DNA of 64,000 nt, taken from positions 1 through 64,000 of the forward strand of contig JAOTYK010000009.1 of assembly GCA_029861955.1 (NCBI GenBank), written 5' to 3'. Below the pieces are notes generated by a model. It saw only the letters and a program-made list of their open reading frames with translations. It was not told the origin of the DNA and did no database searches. Both the position numbers and the translations under genes were made by a program. Below, piece after piece: positions 1 through 9,289 of the stretch. The first letter of the stretch is position 1, and every line of letters starts with the position of its first letter. Source of the stretch: Acidobacteriota bacterium. Its GTDB lineage: Bacteria > Acidobacteriota > Polarisedimenticolia > Polarisedimenticolales > Polarisedimenticolaceae.

Positions 1-1185
1 GCGCATCCGAAGTTCTTCGCGGAGATGAACCTGGCGCTTGAGGACACCTCCCTCGACATCTGGAAATCGTATCTGCGTTGGAACGTGATCAACGCGACCT
101 CGCCCTATCTGTCCAGCGAGTTCGCCGAGGCCGACTTCGACTTCTACAGCAAGACCCTCAGCGGGACCGAAGAGATGCGTCCTCGCTGGAAGCGGGTCAT
201 CGACCAGACCAGCGGTAGCCTTGGTGAGGCGTTGGGCGAGGTCTACGTCGAGCGTGCGTTCCCGCCGGAGACCAAGGCCCGTGCCGACGCGATGATCGAG
301 AATCTCCGTGCGGCCGTTCACGGTCGCATCTCGAATCTCGACTGGATGGGTGAAGAGACGCGCGAGAGCGCTCTAGCAAAGCTTGAAGGCTTCAACACCA
401 AGATCGGTTACCCCGATGAGTGGCGAGACTACTCGTCCCTCGAGATCGGCACCGAGAGCTATCTGGCCAACATCCGTGCCGCCAATGCCTTCGAGCAGCG
501 ACGACAGCTGAACAAGATCGGCCAGCCCATCGATCGCAACGAGTGGGGCATGGCCCCGCAGACGATCAACGCCTACTACAACCCCGTGATGAACGAGATC
601 GTCTTCCCCGCCGCCATCATGCAGCCGCCGTTCTTCGACGGAACGATCGACGACGCGATCAACTACGGGGCGATGGGTGGTGTGATCGGTCACGAATTCA
701 TGCACGGCTTTGACGATCAGGGCAGCCGCTTCGACGTCAACGGCAACATGCAGAACTGGTGGAGCGACGACGACCGCACGCGTTTCGAGGAGCGCACGGC
801 CAAGTTGGTCGAGCAGTACGACGGATTCGTGGCGGTGGACGATCTTCACGTCAACGGGCAGTTGACCCTTGGTGAGAACATCGGCGACCTGGCCGGAATC
901 ACGATGTCCTACTACGCACTGCAGAAGGCCCTCGAGACCGACAACCCCGGCGAGATCGATGGCTTCACGCCGGAGCAGCGCTTCTTCCTGTCGTGGGCGC
1001 GGGCCTGGCGACGTAACTATCGCGACGAGTCGATCAAGTTGCAGGTCAACAGCGATCCGCACTCGCCGTCGATGTTCCGTGCTAACGGTCCTCTGGCCAA
1101 CATGCCGGAGTTTGCCGCGGCCTGGGGCTGCGAGCCCGGTGACCCGATGGTCCTCGGCGACGACATGCGAGCCGATATCTGGTAG
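1..1185 (+). CDS. M13 family zinc metallopeptidase, C-terminal part (5' end outside window)
   Basis: The reading frame is open from base 1, so only the C-terminal 394 residues are present. The zinc site HEFMH lies at 691-705 and the downstream ENIGD, which carries the third zinc ligand in M13 (neprilysin/PepO) enzymes, at 874-888. The NAYYNP substrate-binding stretch precedes them, and the C-terminal CEPGDPM segment is also typical of the family. These are exported endopeptidases that cleave oligopeptides. A second secreted peptidase cluster follows (3.8-8.7 kb). A hairpin lies just after the stop codon. Identification is firm; substrate is unknown. Confidence 0.93.
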   Translation, partial: AHPKFFAEMNLALEDTSLDIWKSYLRWNVINATSPYLSSEFAEADFDFYSKTLSGTEEMRPRWKRVIDQTSGSLGEALGEVYVERAFPPETKARADAMIENLRAAVHGRISNLDWMGEETRESALAKLEGFNTKIGYPDEWRDYSSLEIGTESYLANIRAANAFEQRRQLNKIGQPIDRNEWGMAPQTINAYYNPVMNEIVFPAAIMQPPFFDGTIDDAINYGAMGGVIGHEFMHGFDDQGSRFDVNGNMQNWWSDDDRTRFEERTAKLVEQYDGFVAVDDLHVNGQLTLGENIGDLAGITMSYYALQKALETDNPGEIDGFTPEQRFFLSWARAWRRNYRDESIKLQVNSDPHSPSMFRANGPLANMPEFAAAWGCEPGDPMVLGDDMRADIW

Positions 1186-1191
1186 ATCGGA

Positions 1192-1219
1192 TGGGGTCAG
1201 GTCAACCGGCCTGGCCCCA
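1192..1219. terminator. Hairpin after the M13 peptidase gene
   Basis: TGGGGTCAGG (1192-1201) and CCTGGCCCCA (1210-1219) pair over 10 positions with one G-U, around an 8-nt loop. The hairpin sits 7 nt after the stop codon, between two converging genes. There is no T-run on either side, so it is either a factor-assisted terminator or a REP-like palindrome. Confidence 0.45.
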
Positions 1220-1226
1220 CTTCGCG

Positions 1227-3080
1227 CTAGCGTCTGACCGGTAGCGTGATGGCCGAGGGATATTCGGCCGAATGATGAAGGGTGTTGTGAGCCTCGACAC
1301 CCTCTTCCTCATCGACGTTGTTTCCGCCGGTGTTCAGATTCCGCATGTACTGCGGAAACTTGCTGGATGCCACTTCCACGCGGATGCGATGACCCTTCTT
1401 GAATTCGTAGCTGGTGGACATCGCCGTCGGTGTCAATAAATAAATCTGTCCCCTTTTCATCATCTCGGGGTTTTTGTAGCCGTTGCGGTAGCGAGTGCGG
1501 AGGATCGTGTCGTCGATGTTGTAGGCGGTTCCGTCGGGGTGGACGTCGACGAGTTTGACGGTGAAGTCGGTGTCCTTGACGTCGGACGAGACGAACAGCC
1601 TGGTGCGGACAAAGCCGGTGACATCCAGGGACTCGTCCAGAGGTGAGGATGTGTAGACCAGCACATCGGCACGGGCCTCGATGCCGCGCTGGTCAAAGCT
1701 GCCGCCATCCGAGGCCCCACCGTTACAACAGACCCCGCCACCGAGAGATGGGACGGGGTTCATCGGGTCGTAGGTGAAGCTGTCGGACTGAGCACCTGTC
1801 GCTTGCTCGGTCGATAACGCCCCGTCACCGAACAGACTGTTGGCCGCTCCGTCGCTTTCCAGGTAGAACGTTACGGGCTTCACATCTTTCGGTGGCCACT
1901 GTTCGGCCGCACTCCACTCGTTGCGACCCATCGTGTAGAACTGGACTCGCGGTGTTTCCTTGCCGAAGCCGTTCTTCTCGCCCTTCACGTAGTGATCGAG
2001 GAACGAGAACATCGTGTCGTAGTACGGAAACGTCGCGTCTCCGACGTTGAGTTCGCCGACGATCAGGTCCTCGTTTTCTGGGGTGCGATAGAACCCACAG
2101 TGAAGCGTCGGCGCGACGATCATGTACTGGCCGTCGCGAACGCTCTTGTCGTCGGCGTTCTTGCGAACATGGTTGAACAGCGCCAGGTTCGGTCCCTGAC
2201 TGACGTCAAACCAGCTGTTGAACCAGAAAGCCGGGACTCCGAAACCCTCGTTGTCGTGGTACAGGCCGCCGTCGTACCAGCGAGGATCTTCCGGTTGACG
2301 GGTCAGGAGGTCGACAGCCGGACCGTCGTTGCCGCCCACACTCGAGAGCCACTCGGTCGCGGGAAGCGTCCGAAGCTGTTTCTTCCAATCGACCTCGGGC
2401 ATCTTTGGGGCAAGGTCGTACATCTTCCGCAATCGTTGGAGTTGCGATTGGGTGAGATCGGCAGGGAACTGCGGCCGGATACCCTGCTGCACGTTGTAGA
2501 GCCAGACCATGAACAGCGTCTGATGGACGCCGCCCTTGTACCAGTTGCCCTGCTCGTGAAACTCGCCGACGCGTCCGATCCCGGCACCGGCGGCCATCGG
2601 GATCATCGCCGCATGGGCCGGATGATCCTGCGCCGCCAGCCCCATCTGCCATTCCGCGGAGGACGAGCAGCCCCATGTCGCAACCTTGCCGGTGGACCAC
2701 TCCTGCTCGGCGAGCCAGGTCAACGTGTCGTACCCGTCCTGTCGCGGTCGGCCGAGGATTTCCCACTCACCTTCCGAGTAATAGCGACCCCGCTCGTTCT
2801 GTATGACAAGTGCGTAGCCGTGATCGATGGCCTGCAGGGCCCACTGTAACTGGGGCCCCTGGATCTTGTTGAAGTTGTAGGGCGTCTTCACCAGGAGGGC
2901 GGGAAACGGTCCTTCCCCCTTCGGAAGATAGACATCCGTCGCAAGCTCGACGCCATCCCGCATCGGGACCATGATCATCGTCTCGGCTTCGGTGATGCTC
3001 TTGAAGCGGGTCTCGTCGTCGTCCGCCGTGACTGAGCCAACCGCAGCCAGGAACAGGCACAGGATTGTGAGGACACGCAT
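1227..3080 (-). CDS. CocE/NonD family secreted alpha/beta-hydrolase (X-Pro dipeptidyl-peptidase-like)
   Basis: This is a 617-aa protein when started at the ATG at 3080, which has a GGGAGA Shine-Dalgarno and begins directly with a signal peptide (MRVLTILCLFLAAVGSVTA). Starts further upstream would add an implausible basic leader. The nucleophile motif WGCSSSAEW (Ser139 of this start) and the later LHCGFYRT histidine fit the S15/CocE hydrolase fold. The C-terminal third has the jelly-roll features of this family (GHRIRVEVASSKFPQ). Family members hydrolyse acyl esters, beta-lactams or X-Pro peptides, so the substrate cannot be assigned. A 20-bp repeat found elsewhere in the window (1438-1457) forms part of the coding sequence and encodes KRGQIYL in the C-terminal domain. 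Confidence 0.9.
   Translation of the reverse strand: MRVLTILCLFLAAVGSVTADDDETRFKSITEAETMIMVPMRDGVELATDVYLPKGEGPFPALLVKTPYNFNKIQGPQLQWALQAIDHGYALVIQNERGRYYSEGEWEILGRPRQDGYDTLTWLAEQEWSTGKVATWGCSSSAEWQMGLAAQDHPAHAAMIPMAAGAGIGRVGEFHEQGNWYKGGVHQTLFMVWLYNVQQGIRPQFPADLTQSQLQRLRKMYDLAPKMPEVDWKKQLRTLPATEWLSSVGGNDGPAVDLLTRQPEDPRWYDGGLYHDNEGFGVPAFWFNSWFDVSQGPNLALFNHVRKNADDKSVRDGQYMIVAPTLHCGFYRTPENEDLIVGELNVGDATFPYYDTMFSFLDHYVKGEKNGFGKETPRVQFYTMGRNEWSAAEQWPPKDVKPVTFYLESDGAANSLFGDGALSTEQATGAQSDSFTYDPMNPVPSLGGGVCCNGGASDGGSFDQRGIEARADVLVYTSSPLDESLDVTGFVRTRLFVSSDVKDTDFTVKLVDVHPDGTAYNIDDTILRTRYRNGYKNPEMMKRGQIYLLTPTAMSTSYEFKKGHRIRVEVASSKFPQYMRNLNTGGNNVDEEEGVEAHNTLHHSAEYPSAITLPVRR
1438..1457 (-). repeat. 20-bp dispersed repeat, copy 1 (inside CocE-like gene)
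   Basis: The string AAATAAATCTGTCCCCTTTT is identical to copies at 3142-3161 and 38189-38208. Here it lies within an intact coding sequence, in frame. Confidence 0.85.
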
Positions 3081-3108
3081 GTTCTCTCCCTTCATTTTCC
3101 GGGTCATT

Positions 3109-3687
3109 TTATGGTGGCCCCGCGTCGCTCCCGACGCCAACAAATAAATCTGTCCCCTTTTTTGTGACTAGCGGTTCGAAGGAGAGGTAGCGCATGCCGA
3201 CGAAGGCCAACAGCTGGCTCACCGCCAACACGGCGAAGTTGATCCATGGATCCTCGAAACTCGAGTTGGGATAAAACCCGTCGCTCCTGAATTTCATGAA
3301 CTCGATGGGGATCCAATGCAGCGAGATGACACTGGTCAAAACGATTCTTGTCCACGGAGAGACAAAGTCGATCCGTCGACTCTCATCGACCGCGGCGCCG
3401 GGAAGGGTCGACATCGCAGCCCGATTCAACAATCGGAATAGAAAGTAGAACCCTGCGGCGATCACCGGTGTCGAGACCACCTTGAACAGCCGAACACTCC
3501 ACGGGACATCCGGTCGGTACGCGATTGCGGCGAGTGGCGAGTCCAGTAACCAAAGAGTGACGGCGCTGCCGCGGGAGTAGGAGAGCATGCGAATGACGCC
3601 GATCATGCACAAAAGTGCCGCAATCACGACGGAAAACAGTGCCGAGAGATTCAGTCGCCTCGATCCGACCATTTCGCAGGCTAGCAC
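3109..3687 (-). CDS. Hypothetical membrane protein
   Basis: This is a 192-aa ORF starting with GTG at 3687, or with ATG at 3672 for a 187-aa product; neither start has a strong Shine-Dalgarno. Hydrophobic segments near residues 14-32, 65-87, 112-130 and 148-168 suggest four membrane spans. No family is recognised. The last ~16 residues (after EPLVTKK) are encoded by the 20-bp dispersed repeat and what follows it, so the original C-terminus may have been replaced when the repeat arrived. It lies 28 bp upstream of the CocE-like gene on the same strand and could be co-transcribed with it. Coding status is fairly likely from length and hydrophobic periodicity. Confidence 0.6.
   Translation of the reverse strand: MLACEMVGSRRLNLSALFSVVIAALLCMIGVIRMLSYSRGSAVTLWLLDSPLAAIAYRPDVPWSVRLFKVVSTPVIAAGFYFLFRLLNRAAMSTLPGAAVDESRRIDFVSPWTRIVLTSVISLHWIPIEFMKFRSDGFYPNSSFEDPWINFAVLAVSQLLAFVGMRYLSFEPLVTKKGTDLFVGVGSDAGPP
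3142..3161 (-). repeat. 20-bp dispersed repeat, copy 2
   Basis: Exact copy of the 20-mer at 1438-1457, same orientation, located at the 3' end of the membrane-protein gene. Confidence 0.85.
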
Positions 3688-3790
3688 GACCCTGAGATTT
3701 TTTTACTCTGTGGCCGGGTCGGTCAGCGTATATTCGTCCGGTCGACATCAGAGGAGGTCGGCGCTTTTTTGAACAACAGAGGGGCAATCG

Positions 3791-5773
3791 ATGAAAGACA
3801 GATTGAAACTGATTTGCGCTCTGGCGGTCATCCTGACGCTGGGAGTTGGAATCACCGCCGCGCAGACACCCATCGGCATCGCTCGCGCCGACGACATTCG
3901 TGCGATTCAGACGGTTCAGCTGGTCTCGGCGCCGGCTGTCGACCTGCAGGTCGTCACCGCCGAGGACATCGACCGCGATCTGGCAGGCCTGGCACCTCGT
4001 TATGCCATCGCCAACGCCGTTTCGATCACTCCGGAGCGTGACGGCATCTGGGAAGACCTGGGTGACGGCACCCTGATCTGGCGTGTTCGCGCGGGTGCTC
4101 CCGGTGCAATTTCGATCAATCTGGGCTTCGGTCAATACGTTATGACCCCCAACGGATCCCTTCGCATTTACTCCGTCGATGGGCAGCATGTCCGTCGGCC
4201 GTTCACCGCCGTGGACAATGCGCTTCACGGTGAGCTGTGGACCCCGCTCCTGATCACCGACGAAATCGTCGTCGAGGTCGTTCTGCCTGCGGAGGAACGT
4301 GACAATCTGCGTCTGGAGCTGACCTCCGTCAACGTCGGTTACCGGGAGTTTGGTTCGGACAATCGCTCCGGGTCCTGCAACGTCGATGTGATCTGCCCCG
4401 ACGGCGACGGCTGGCGTGGCGAGATTCCGTCGGTCGCCGCGATCTCCACCGGCGGCAGCCTGTTCTGTAGCGGCTTCATGGTCAACAACACCGCCCAGGA
4501 CACGACGCCGTACTTCATGACGGCCTATCACTGTGGCATCTCCGCCGGCAACGCCGCCTCTCTCGTCACCTACTGGAACTACGAGACAGACAGCTGTGGC
4601 GGTGCGCGGAATGGCTCACTCAATCAGTTCCAAACCGGTTCGTTCTTCCGTTCCCGTTGGAGCACGTCGGACTTTGCGCTCGTCGAGATGGACAGCGACC
4701 CCGATCCGGCCTGGGGCGTCACCTTCGCCGGTTGGAATCGATCCGGAGCCGAAGCCACCACGGCGGTGGCGATCCATCATCCGTCGGTCGACGAAAAGGC
4801 GATCAGCTTCGAGTTTGACGCAACGACGACGACGTCCTATCTGGGCACCTCCGTCCCTGGTAACGGGACGCATGTGAGGGTCGCCGACTGGGACACCGGC
4901 ACCACCGAGGGTGGGTCTTCCGGTTCACCGCTGTTCAACCAGAATCATCAGGTGATCGGCCAGCTGCATGGCGGCTATGCGGCGTGTGGCAACAACTCGG
5001 CTGACTGGTACGGAAAGTTCTCCGTCTCATGGAATGGCGGTGGGACGTCCAGTACCCGACTGAGCACCTGGCTCGATCCGGGTAACACCGGTGCCAACTC
5101 GGTCAACACCCTGGTCGTCGGCGGTTGCTCCAACAACGGCGATTGTGACGACGGCGCTTTCTGCAACGGCGCCGAGACCTGCGGCGGCGGCGGCAGCTGC
5201 CAGCCCGGTAACGATCCCTGTCCCGGCCAGGCCTGCAACGAGAGCAACGACAGCTGCGAGCCACTCGTCTGCAACAACGACGGCACCTGCGATGCCGGCG
5301 AAGATTGCAACAACTGTGGCGACGACTGTATCTCCGGAACTGGAGTCAGCTGTGGCGACGGCGTCTGTGAGACGGCGGCCGGTGAAGACTGCTTCTCCTG
5401 CCCGAGCGACTGCAATGGCAAGACCAATGGCAATCCGAACAACCGGTATTGTTGTGGCAATGGCACTCCGTGCACCGACAGTCGATGTAGTAACAACGGA
5501 AACATCTGCACCACGTCCGGTGGTGGAATGTCCTACTGTTGTGGCGACATGGCCTGCCAGGGTGACGAGAACAACTCCAACTGTTCCATCGACTGTGGCC
5601 CCCCGCCGGTCTGCGGCGACAATGTCTGTGATGTCGGCGCCGGCGAAGACTGCGCCTCCTGCGCGGCGGACTGCTGTGGAAGCTGCGATCCGGTCGGAAC
5701 GTCCTGCATCGACGACTCGGATTGCTGCTCCAACAAGTGCAAGGGGCCGTCCGGTGGCAAGACCTGCAAATAG
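3791..5773 (+). CDS. Secreted trypsin-like serine protease with cysteine-rich C-terminal repeats
   Basis: The protein has 660 aa. The start ATG at 3791 follows an AGAGGGG Shine-Dalgarno and opens a signal peptide ending near ITAAQ (residue 25). The protease domain spans about 195-440 and resembles lysyl endopeptidases: AYHC gives His247, TSDFALVEM gives Asp294 and EGGSSGSP gives Ser377. Residues 30-190 look like a beta-rich propeptide or prodomain. From about residue 445 to the end there are Cys-rich repeats with the pattern GDGVC-x-GEDC-x-C-x-DC, of the kind found on surface or secreted proteins of myxobacteria and acidobacteria. It is probably exported and disulfide-rich. A strong terminator follows. 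Confidence 0.88.
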   Translation: MKDRLKLICALAVILTLGVGITAAQTPIGIARADDIRAIQTVQLVSAPAVDLQVVTAEDIDRDLAGLAPRYAIANAVSITPERDGIWEDLGDGTLIWRVRAGAPGAISINLGFGQYVMTPNGSLRIYSVDGQHVRRPFTAVDNALHGELWTPLLITDEIVVEVVLPAEERDNLRLELTSVNVGYREFGSDNRSGSCNVDVICPDGDGWRGEIPSVAAISTGGSLFCSGFMVNNTAQDTTPYFMTAYHCGISAGNAASLVTYWNYETDSCGGARNGSLNQFQTGSFFRSRWSTSDFALVEMDSDPDPAWGVTFAGWNRSGAEATTAVAIHHPSVDEKAISFEFDATTTTSYLGTSVPGNGTHVRVADWDTGTTEGGSSGSPLFNQNHQVIGQLHGGYAACGNNSADWYGKFSVSWNGGGTSSTRLSTWLDPGNTGANSVNTLVVGGCSNNGDCDDGAFCNGAETCGGGGSCQPGNDPCPGQACNESNDSCEPLVCNNDGTCDAGEDCNNCGDDCISGTGVSCGDGVCETAAGEDCFSCPSDCNGKTNGNPNNRYCCGNGTPCTDSRCSNNGNICTTSGGGMSYCCGDMACQGDENNSNCSIDCGPPPVCGDNVCDVGAGEDCASCAADCCGSCDPVGTSCIDDSDCCSNKCKGPSGGKTCK

Positions 5774-5805
5774 TCTGGGTTAAGCCAAGCTAGGTTACGA
5801 TAAAG

Positions 5806-5834
5806 ACGGGGGAGGCCCAGCCTCCCCCGTTTTT
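5806..5834 (+). terminator. Intrinsic terminator after the trypsin-like protease
   Basis: ACGGGGGAGG (5806-5815) pairs perfectly with CCTCCCCCGT (5821-5830) around a 5-nt loop and is followed by a T-run (5830-5834). It lies 33 nt after the stop codon. Confidence 0.9.
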
Positions 5835-5864
5835 CTTTGGGCAGACGACTACGAGGACCGCACC

Positions 5865-8678
5865 ATGATCCGCATCTGGACCCACCTGATCGCCTCTCTT
5901 GTCCTTGCGTTGATCACGTTCTTCCTCGCTCACACCTCCGCGATGGCCGGAACGGAGCCCTTGACCTTCACGGAGCTGATGAAGTTCAAGAAGATCGAGG
6001 GAGCGACACTCTCCCGCGACGGATCCTGGGTCGCCTACACCCTCAAACCCGATCGCGGCGACGGCGAGGCCGTCGCTCGCAAGGTTGACGACGAGACCGA
6101 GCACCGCGTCGCCGGCTGCTCCGCGCCACAGCTATCGGGCGACGCGCGCTGGATGGCCTGCACGGTACTCCCCAGCCAGGAAGAACGAGACACGGCCGCC
6201 GGCAAGAAGAAGGATGACGACAAACCGCGGAACGGCATGGCCCTGGTTTCGTTGGCAGACGGCACCGAGACACACATCGACGAGGTCGAGTCCTTCGCCT
6301 TCAGCGACGACGGTCGATGGATCGCCTGGAAGCTCTACAAGAGCCGCGATGAGGAAGACGAAGAACAAGAAGAAGAAGAGACAGAGAAATCAGACGAAGA
6401 GAAGGAAGACGACGATCGCCCGGTGGGAACCGGTCTGCTGCTTCGCGATCTCTCCGGCGACGGGACAATCGAGATCCCGTTCGTCACCGCGTTCTCGTTC
6501 GACGAACCCTCCCGACATCTGGCCTACACGACGGCCACGCCGGACGGCAAGGAGAACGGGATCCATGTCCGCCAGCTGGGACTCGATGCCACGCCCCATC
6601 GCGCGATCCACACGGGTGACAACGTGCGAATCTCCCATCCGATCTGGGCGGAAGATTCAAGCCTGCTTGGTTTCCTGGCGGCGGTGGACGACGAGGATCA
6701 CGAGCCGGGTCCTGCGGATCTCTGGGTCTGGGATGGGGACGAACCCCGGCGAAGGGCCGCAAGCGAAGATGCTCCGGACGGCTGGCGGATCCCCTCGACC
6801 AACAAGCTGACCTGGAGTCGCGACGGTGAACGGTTGTTCTTCGGCTATGGAACTCGTAAACCGGAAGAGTCTGAGGACGAGTCCGAAGAGGACGACGATC
6901 CCTACGACCCTTACGACAACGAAGCGCTACTGGAAAAACGCAAGGTCGACGTCTGGCACTGGGACGATCCGTACATCATCCCGAATCAGAAGAAGCGCTG
7001 GGACAAGGAAGAGAAGGATCGCGTCTACCTCGCGGTGCTCCATCGTGGGTCGGGCAAGGTCGTCCGTCTTGCGGATCCAGATCATCCCAACGTCACCCCG
7101 GCGAATAATCCGCGAGCGGTGATCGGCCGGTCGTCCCTTCCCTATCGGAAGGAGGTCACCTGGAGTGGGTCGTATCAGGATCTGTTTCACATCGACCTGA
7201 ATACAGGCCGACAGCGTCCGGTCGCACAGCATCTCTCGGACGGCGCGGTTCGACTCTCCCCCACCGGTCGGTTCATCGTCTTCTGGAACAAAGATCATTG
7301 GCATCTCTACGACGCCGAGACCGGCAGCACCCGCAACCTGACCGAGTCGTTGCCGGTTCCGTTTGCCGACGAGGACGACGACTATCCGGCACCGGATCCC
7401 GGGTATGGCGTGGCCGACTGGATCGAGGGGGATCGGGGCGTTCTGATCTACGACAAGTTCGATATCTGGCGTTTCTCCGTAGACGGTGAGGCGCCGGTCA
7501 ACCTGACCGGTGGTCAGGGACGCAAAGAGAATCGCCGATTCCGTGTCGTCGACCTGGATCCCAAATTGGATCATCTGACCGCCGATGAACCGCTGCTGCT
7601 TCTCTCGTACCATCACGGTCGAAAGAATTTCGGCTTCTATCGAACACGCTCCGATCGTGCGGCCCTCAAGCGCCTGGTCGAGGAGGATGCGAAGTTTCGT
7701 TTCATCGGCAAGGCGGAAGAGGCCGATCGGCTGCTGTACACCCGCGAGACCTACAACGACTTCCCCGATCTGCGTGTGGCGACCCGGGAACTGAAGAAGT
7801 CAAAACGACTCTCGACGGCCAACCCACAGGTCGATCGATTCGCCTGGGGTCAGGCCGAGCTGGTTGAATGGAACAGTGGCGATGGGATTCCGTTGCAGGG
7901 TGTGTTGATCAAGCCCGGCAACTACGACCCGAAGAGACGTTACCCCGTGCTGGTCTACTTCTATCGCTTCTTCTCCCAACGCCTGCATGAATTCAACGAT
8001 CCCGTCATCAACCACCGACCCAGTTTCCCGCTCTACGCCAGTAACGGCTATGCCGTGTTCTTACCGGATGTGCGTTTCGAGATCGGTCGGCCCGGGCTGT
8101 CGGCGGTCAAGGCCGTGGTCCCCGGTGTGCAGAAGCTGGTGGAGATGGGTGTCGCCGATCCCGACGCCATCGGCCTTCACGGCCATTCATGGAGCGGCTA
8201 CCAGGCGGCGTACATGATCACGCAGACCGACGCGTTCGCGGCCACGGTTGCCGGCGCCCCGGTCTCCAACATGACCAGTGCCTACAGCGGCATCCGACTG
8301 GGCTCCGGGTTGGCTCGCCAGTTTCAGTACGAGCAGTCTCAGAGTCGCATCGGTGGAAGCATGGATGCGGAACTCCCCAAGTACCTCGAGAATTCTCCGG
8401 TGTTCCATGTGCGTCACATCAAGACCCCGCTCTTGATCCAGTTCGGTGACGTGGACGAGGCGGTGCCGTGGCAACAGGGCATCGAACTCTACCTGGCGAT
8501 GCGTCGCCTGGAGAAGAACGTGATCTTCCTGCAGTACCGGGACGAACCCCATCACCTGAAGAAGTATCCCAACAAACTGGATTACTCGATCAAGATGAAG
8601 GAGTTCTTCGATCATCACCTGAAGGGCCAAGCGGCACCGCCGTGGATGACCGAGGGTGTTCCGTACCAGGGTGAGTAG
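5865..8678 (+). CDS. S9 family peptidase (prolyl oligopeptidase type), secreted
   Basis: The 937-aa protein has an N-terminal signal peptide (about residues 1-28, ending SAMA). An N-terminal beta-propeller of WD/TolB-like repeats is followed by a C-terminal alpha/beta-hydrolase. The catalytic residues visible are Ser775 in GHSWSGY, Asp864 in GDVDEAVP and His896/897 in EPHHLKKY. Two very acidic low-complexity insertions interrupt the propeller (about residues 164-186 and 331-352, rich in E/D). They are unusual for the family and may bind metal or act as flexible linkers. It probably degrades peptides outside the cytoplasm. It is followed after 3 nt by an ICMT-like gene, so the two are likely co-transcribed. 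Confidence 0.9.
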   Translation: MIRIWTHLIASLVLALITFFLAHTSAMAGTEPLTFTELMKFKKIEGATLSRDGSWVAYTLKPDRGDGEAVARKVDDETEHRVAGCSAPQLSGDARWMACTVLPSQEERDTAAGKKKDDDKPRNGMALVSLADGTETHIDEVESFAFSDDGRWIAWKLYKSRDEEDEEQEEEETEKSDEEKEDDDRPVGTGLLLRDLSGDGTIEIPFVTAFSFDEPSRHLAYTTATPDGKENGIHVRQLGLDATPHRAIHTGDNVRISHPIWAEDSSLLGFLAAVDDEDHEPGPADLWVWDGDEPRRRAASEDAPDGWRIPSTNKLTWSRDGERLFFGYGTRKPEESEDESEEDDDPYDPYDNEALLEKRKVDVWHWDDPYIIPNQKKRWDKEEKDRVYLAVLHRGSGKVVRLADPDHPNVTPANNPRAVIGRSSLPYRKEVTWSGSYQDLFHIDLNTGRQRPVAQHLSDGAVRLSPTGRFIVFWNKDHWHLYDAETGSTRNLTESLPVPFADEDDDYPAPDPGYGVADWIEGDRGVLIYDKFDIWRFSVDGEAPVNLTGGQGRKENRRFRVVDLDPKLDHLTADEPLLLLSYHHGRKNFGFYRTRSDRAALKRLVEEDAKFRFIGKAEEADRLLYTRETYNDFPDLRVATRELKKSKRLSTANPQVDRFAWGQAELVEWNSGDGIPLQGVLIKPGNYDPKRRYPVLVYFYRFFSQRLHEFNDPVINHRPSFPLYASNGYAVFLPDVRFEIGRPGLSAVKAVVPGVQKLVEMGVADPDAIGLHGHSWSGYQAAYMITQTDAFAATVAGAPVSNMTSAYSGIRLGSGLARQFQYEQSQSRIGGSMDAELPKYLENSPVFHVRHIKTPLLIQFGDVDEAVPWQQGIELYLAMRRLEKNVIFLQYRDEPHHLKKYPNKLDYSIKMKEFFDHHLKGQAAPPWMTEGVPYQGE

Positions 8679-8681
8679 GTT

Positions 8682-9281
8682 GTGAACCTCGTCGATCAGC
8701 CGTGGAACATCGTTTTCCTGGTGGGCTTCTTTCTGTACATGGGAATCCGTTATGTCTACCAGAAGCGGACCAGCACCGAGGAGAAGGTCCACCGGCAAGT
8801 TGACGGCGCAGAGAAGACGATCCTGCCGTTCGTCCTGATCGGCGGCCTGTTGATTCCGTTCCTCTATCTGCTGACGCCGCTTCTCGACCGGGCGAACTAT
8901 CGTCTGCCTGACTATCTGCCCTATGTCGGCAGCGTGGTCATGTTGATCGCGTTGTGGTTGTTTTGGCGTTCCCACGCGGATCTCGGTGCCAATTGGTCCA
9001 TAAGTCTCGAGCTTCGGAAGGGGCATCGTCTTGTCGATCACGGTGTCTATCGTCGGGTCCGGCACCCGATGTACGCGGCTATCTGGCTCTGGAACATCGC
9101 CCAGGTGCTTCTGCTACAGAACTGGCTCGCCGGCTGGTCGGCATTGGTGTCGTTCGCCGTTCTCTACGCCGTTCGGACCCCGCGGGAAGAACAAATGATG
9201 TGCGAGGCGTTCGGTGACGAATACCGAACGTACATGAAACGGACGGGACGGTTGTTTCCAAGGTTGGGCTCTCGTCTATAA
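8682..9281 (+). CDS. Isoprenylcysteine carboxylmethyltransferase family membrane protein
   Basis: The 199-aa protein starts with GTG, three bases after the S9 peptidase stop. Hydrophobic segments lie near residues 8-22, 46-64, 77-95 and 132-163. The C-terminal signature VDHGVYRRVRHPMYAA plus TPREEQMM-x-FGDEY-x-Y is the SAM-binding region of the ICMT/PEMT-like superfamily. Bacterial members methylate isoprenoid or other lipid or peptide substrates at the inner membrane. The actual substrate is unknown and no protein prenylation is expected in bacteria. Confidence 0.85.
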   Translation: MNLVDQPWNIVFLVGFFLYMGIRYVYQKRTSTEEKVHRQVDGAEKTILPFVLIGGLLIPFLYLLTPLLDRANYRLPDYLPYVGSVVMLIALWLFWRSHADLGANWSISLELRKGHRLVDHGVYRRVRHPMYAAIWLWNIAQVLLLQNWLAGWSALVSFAVLYAVRTPREEQMMCEAFGDEYRTYMKRTGRLFPRLGSRL

Positions 9282-9289
9282 TCGCCACG

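Noticed and set aside
3729-3734. TATATT as -10 box for the trypsin-like protease
   Set aside because: No credible -35 at the right distance; not listed as a promoter.
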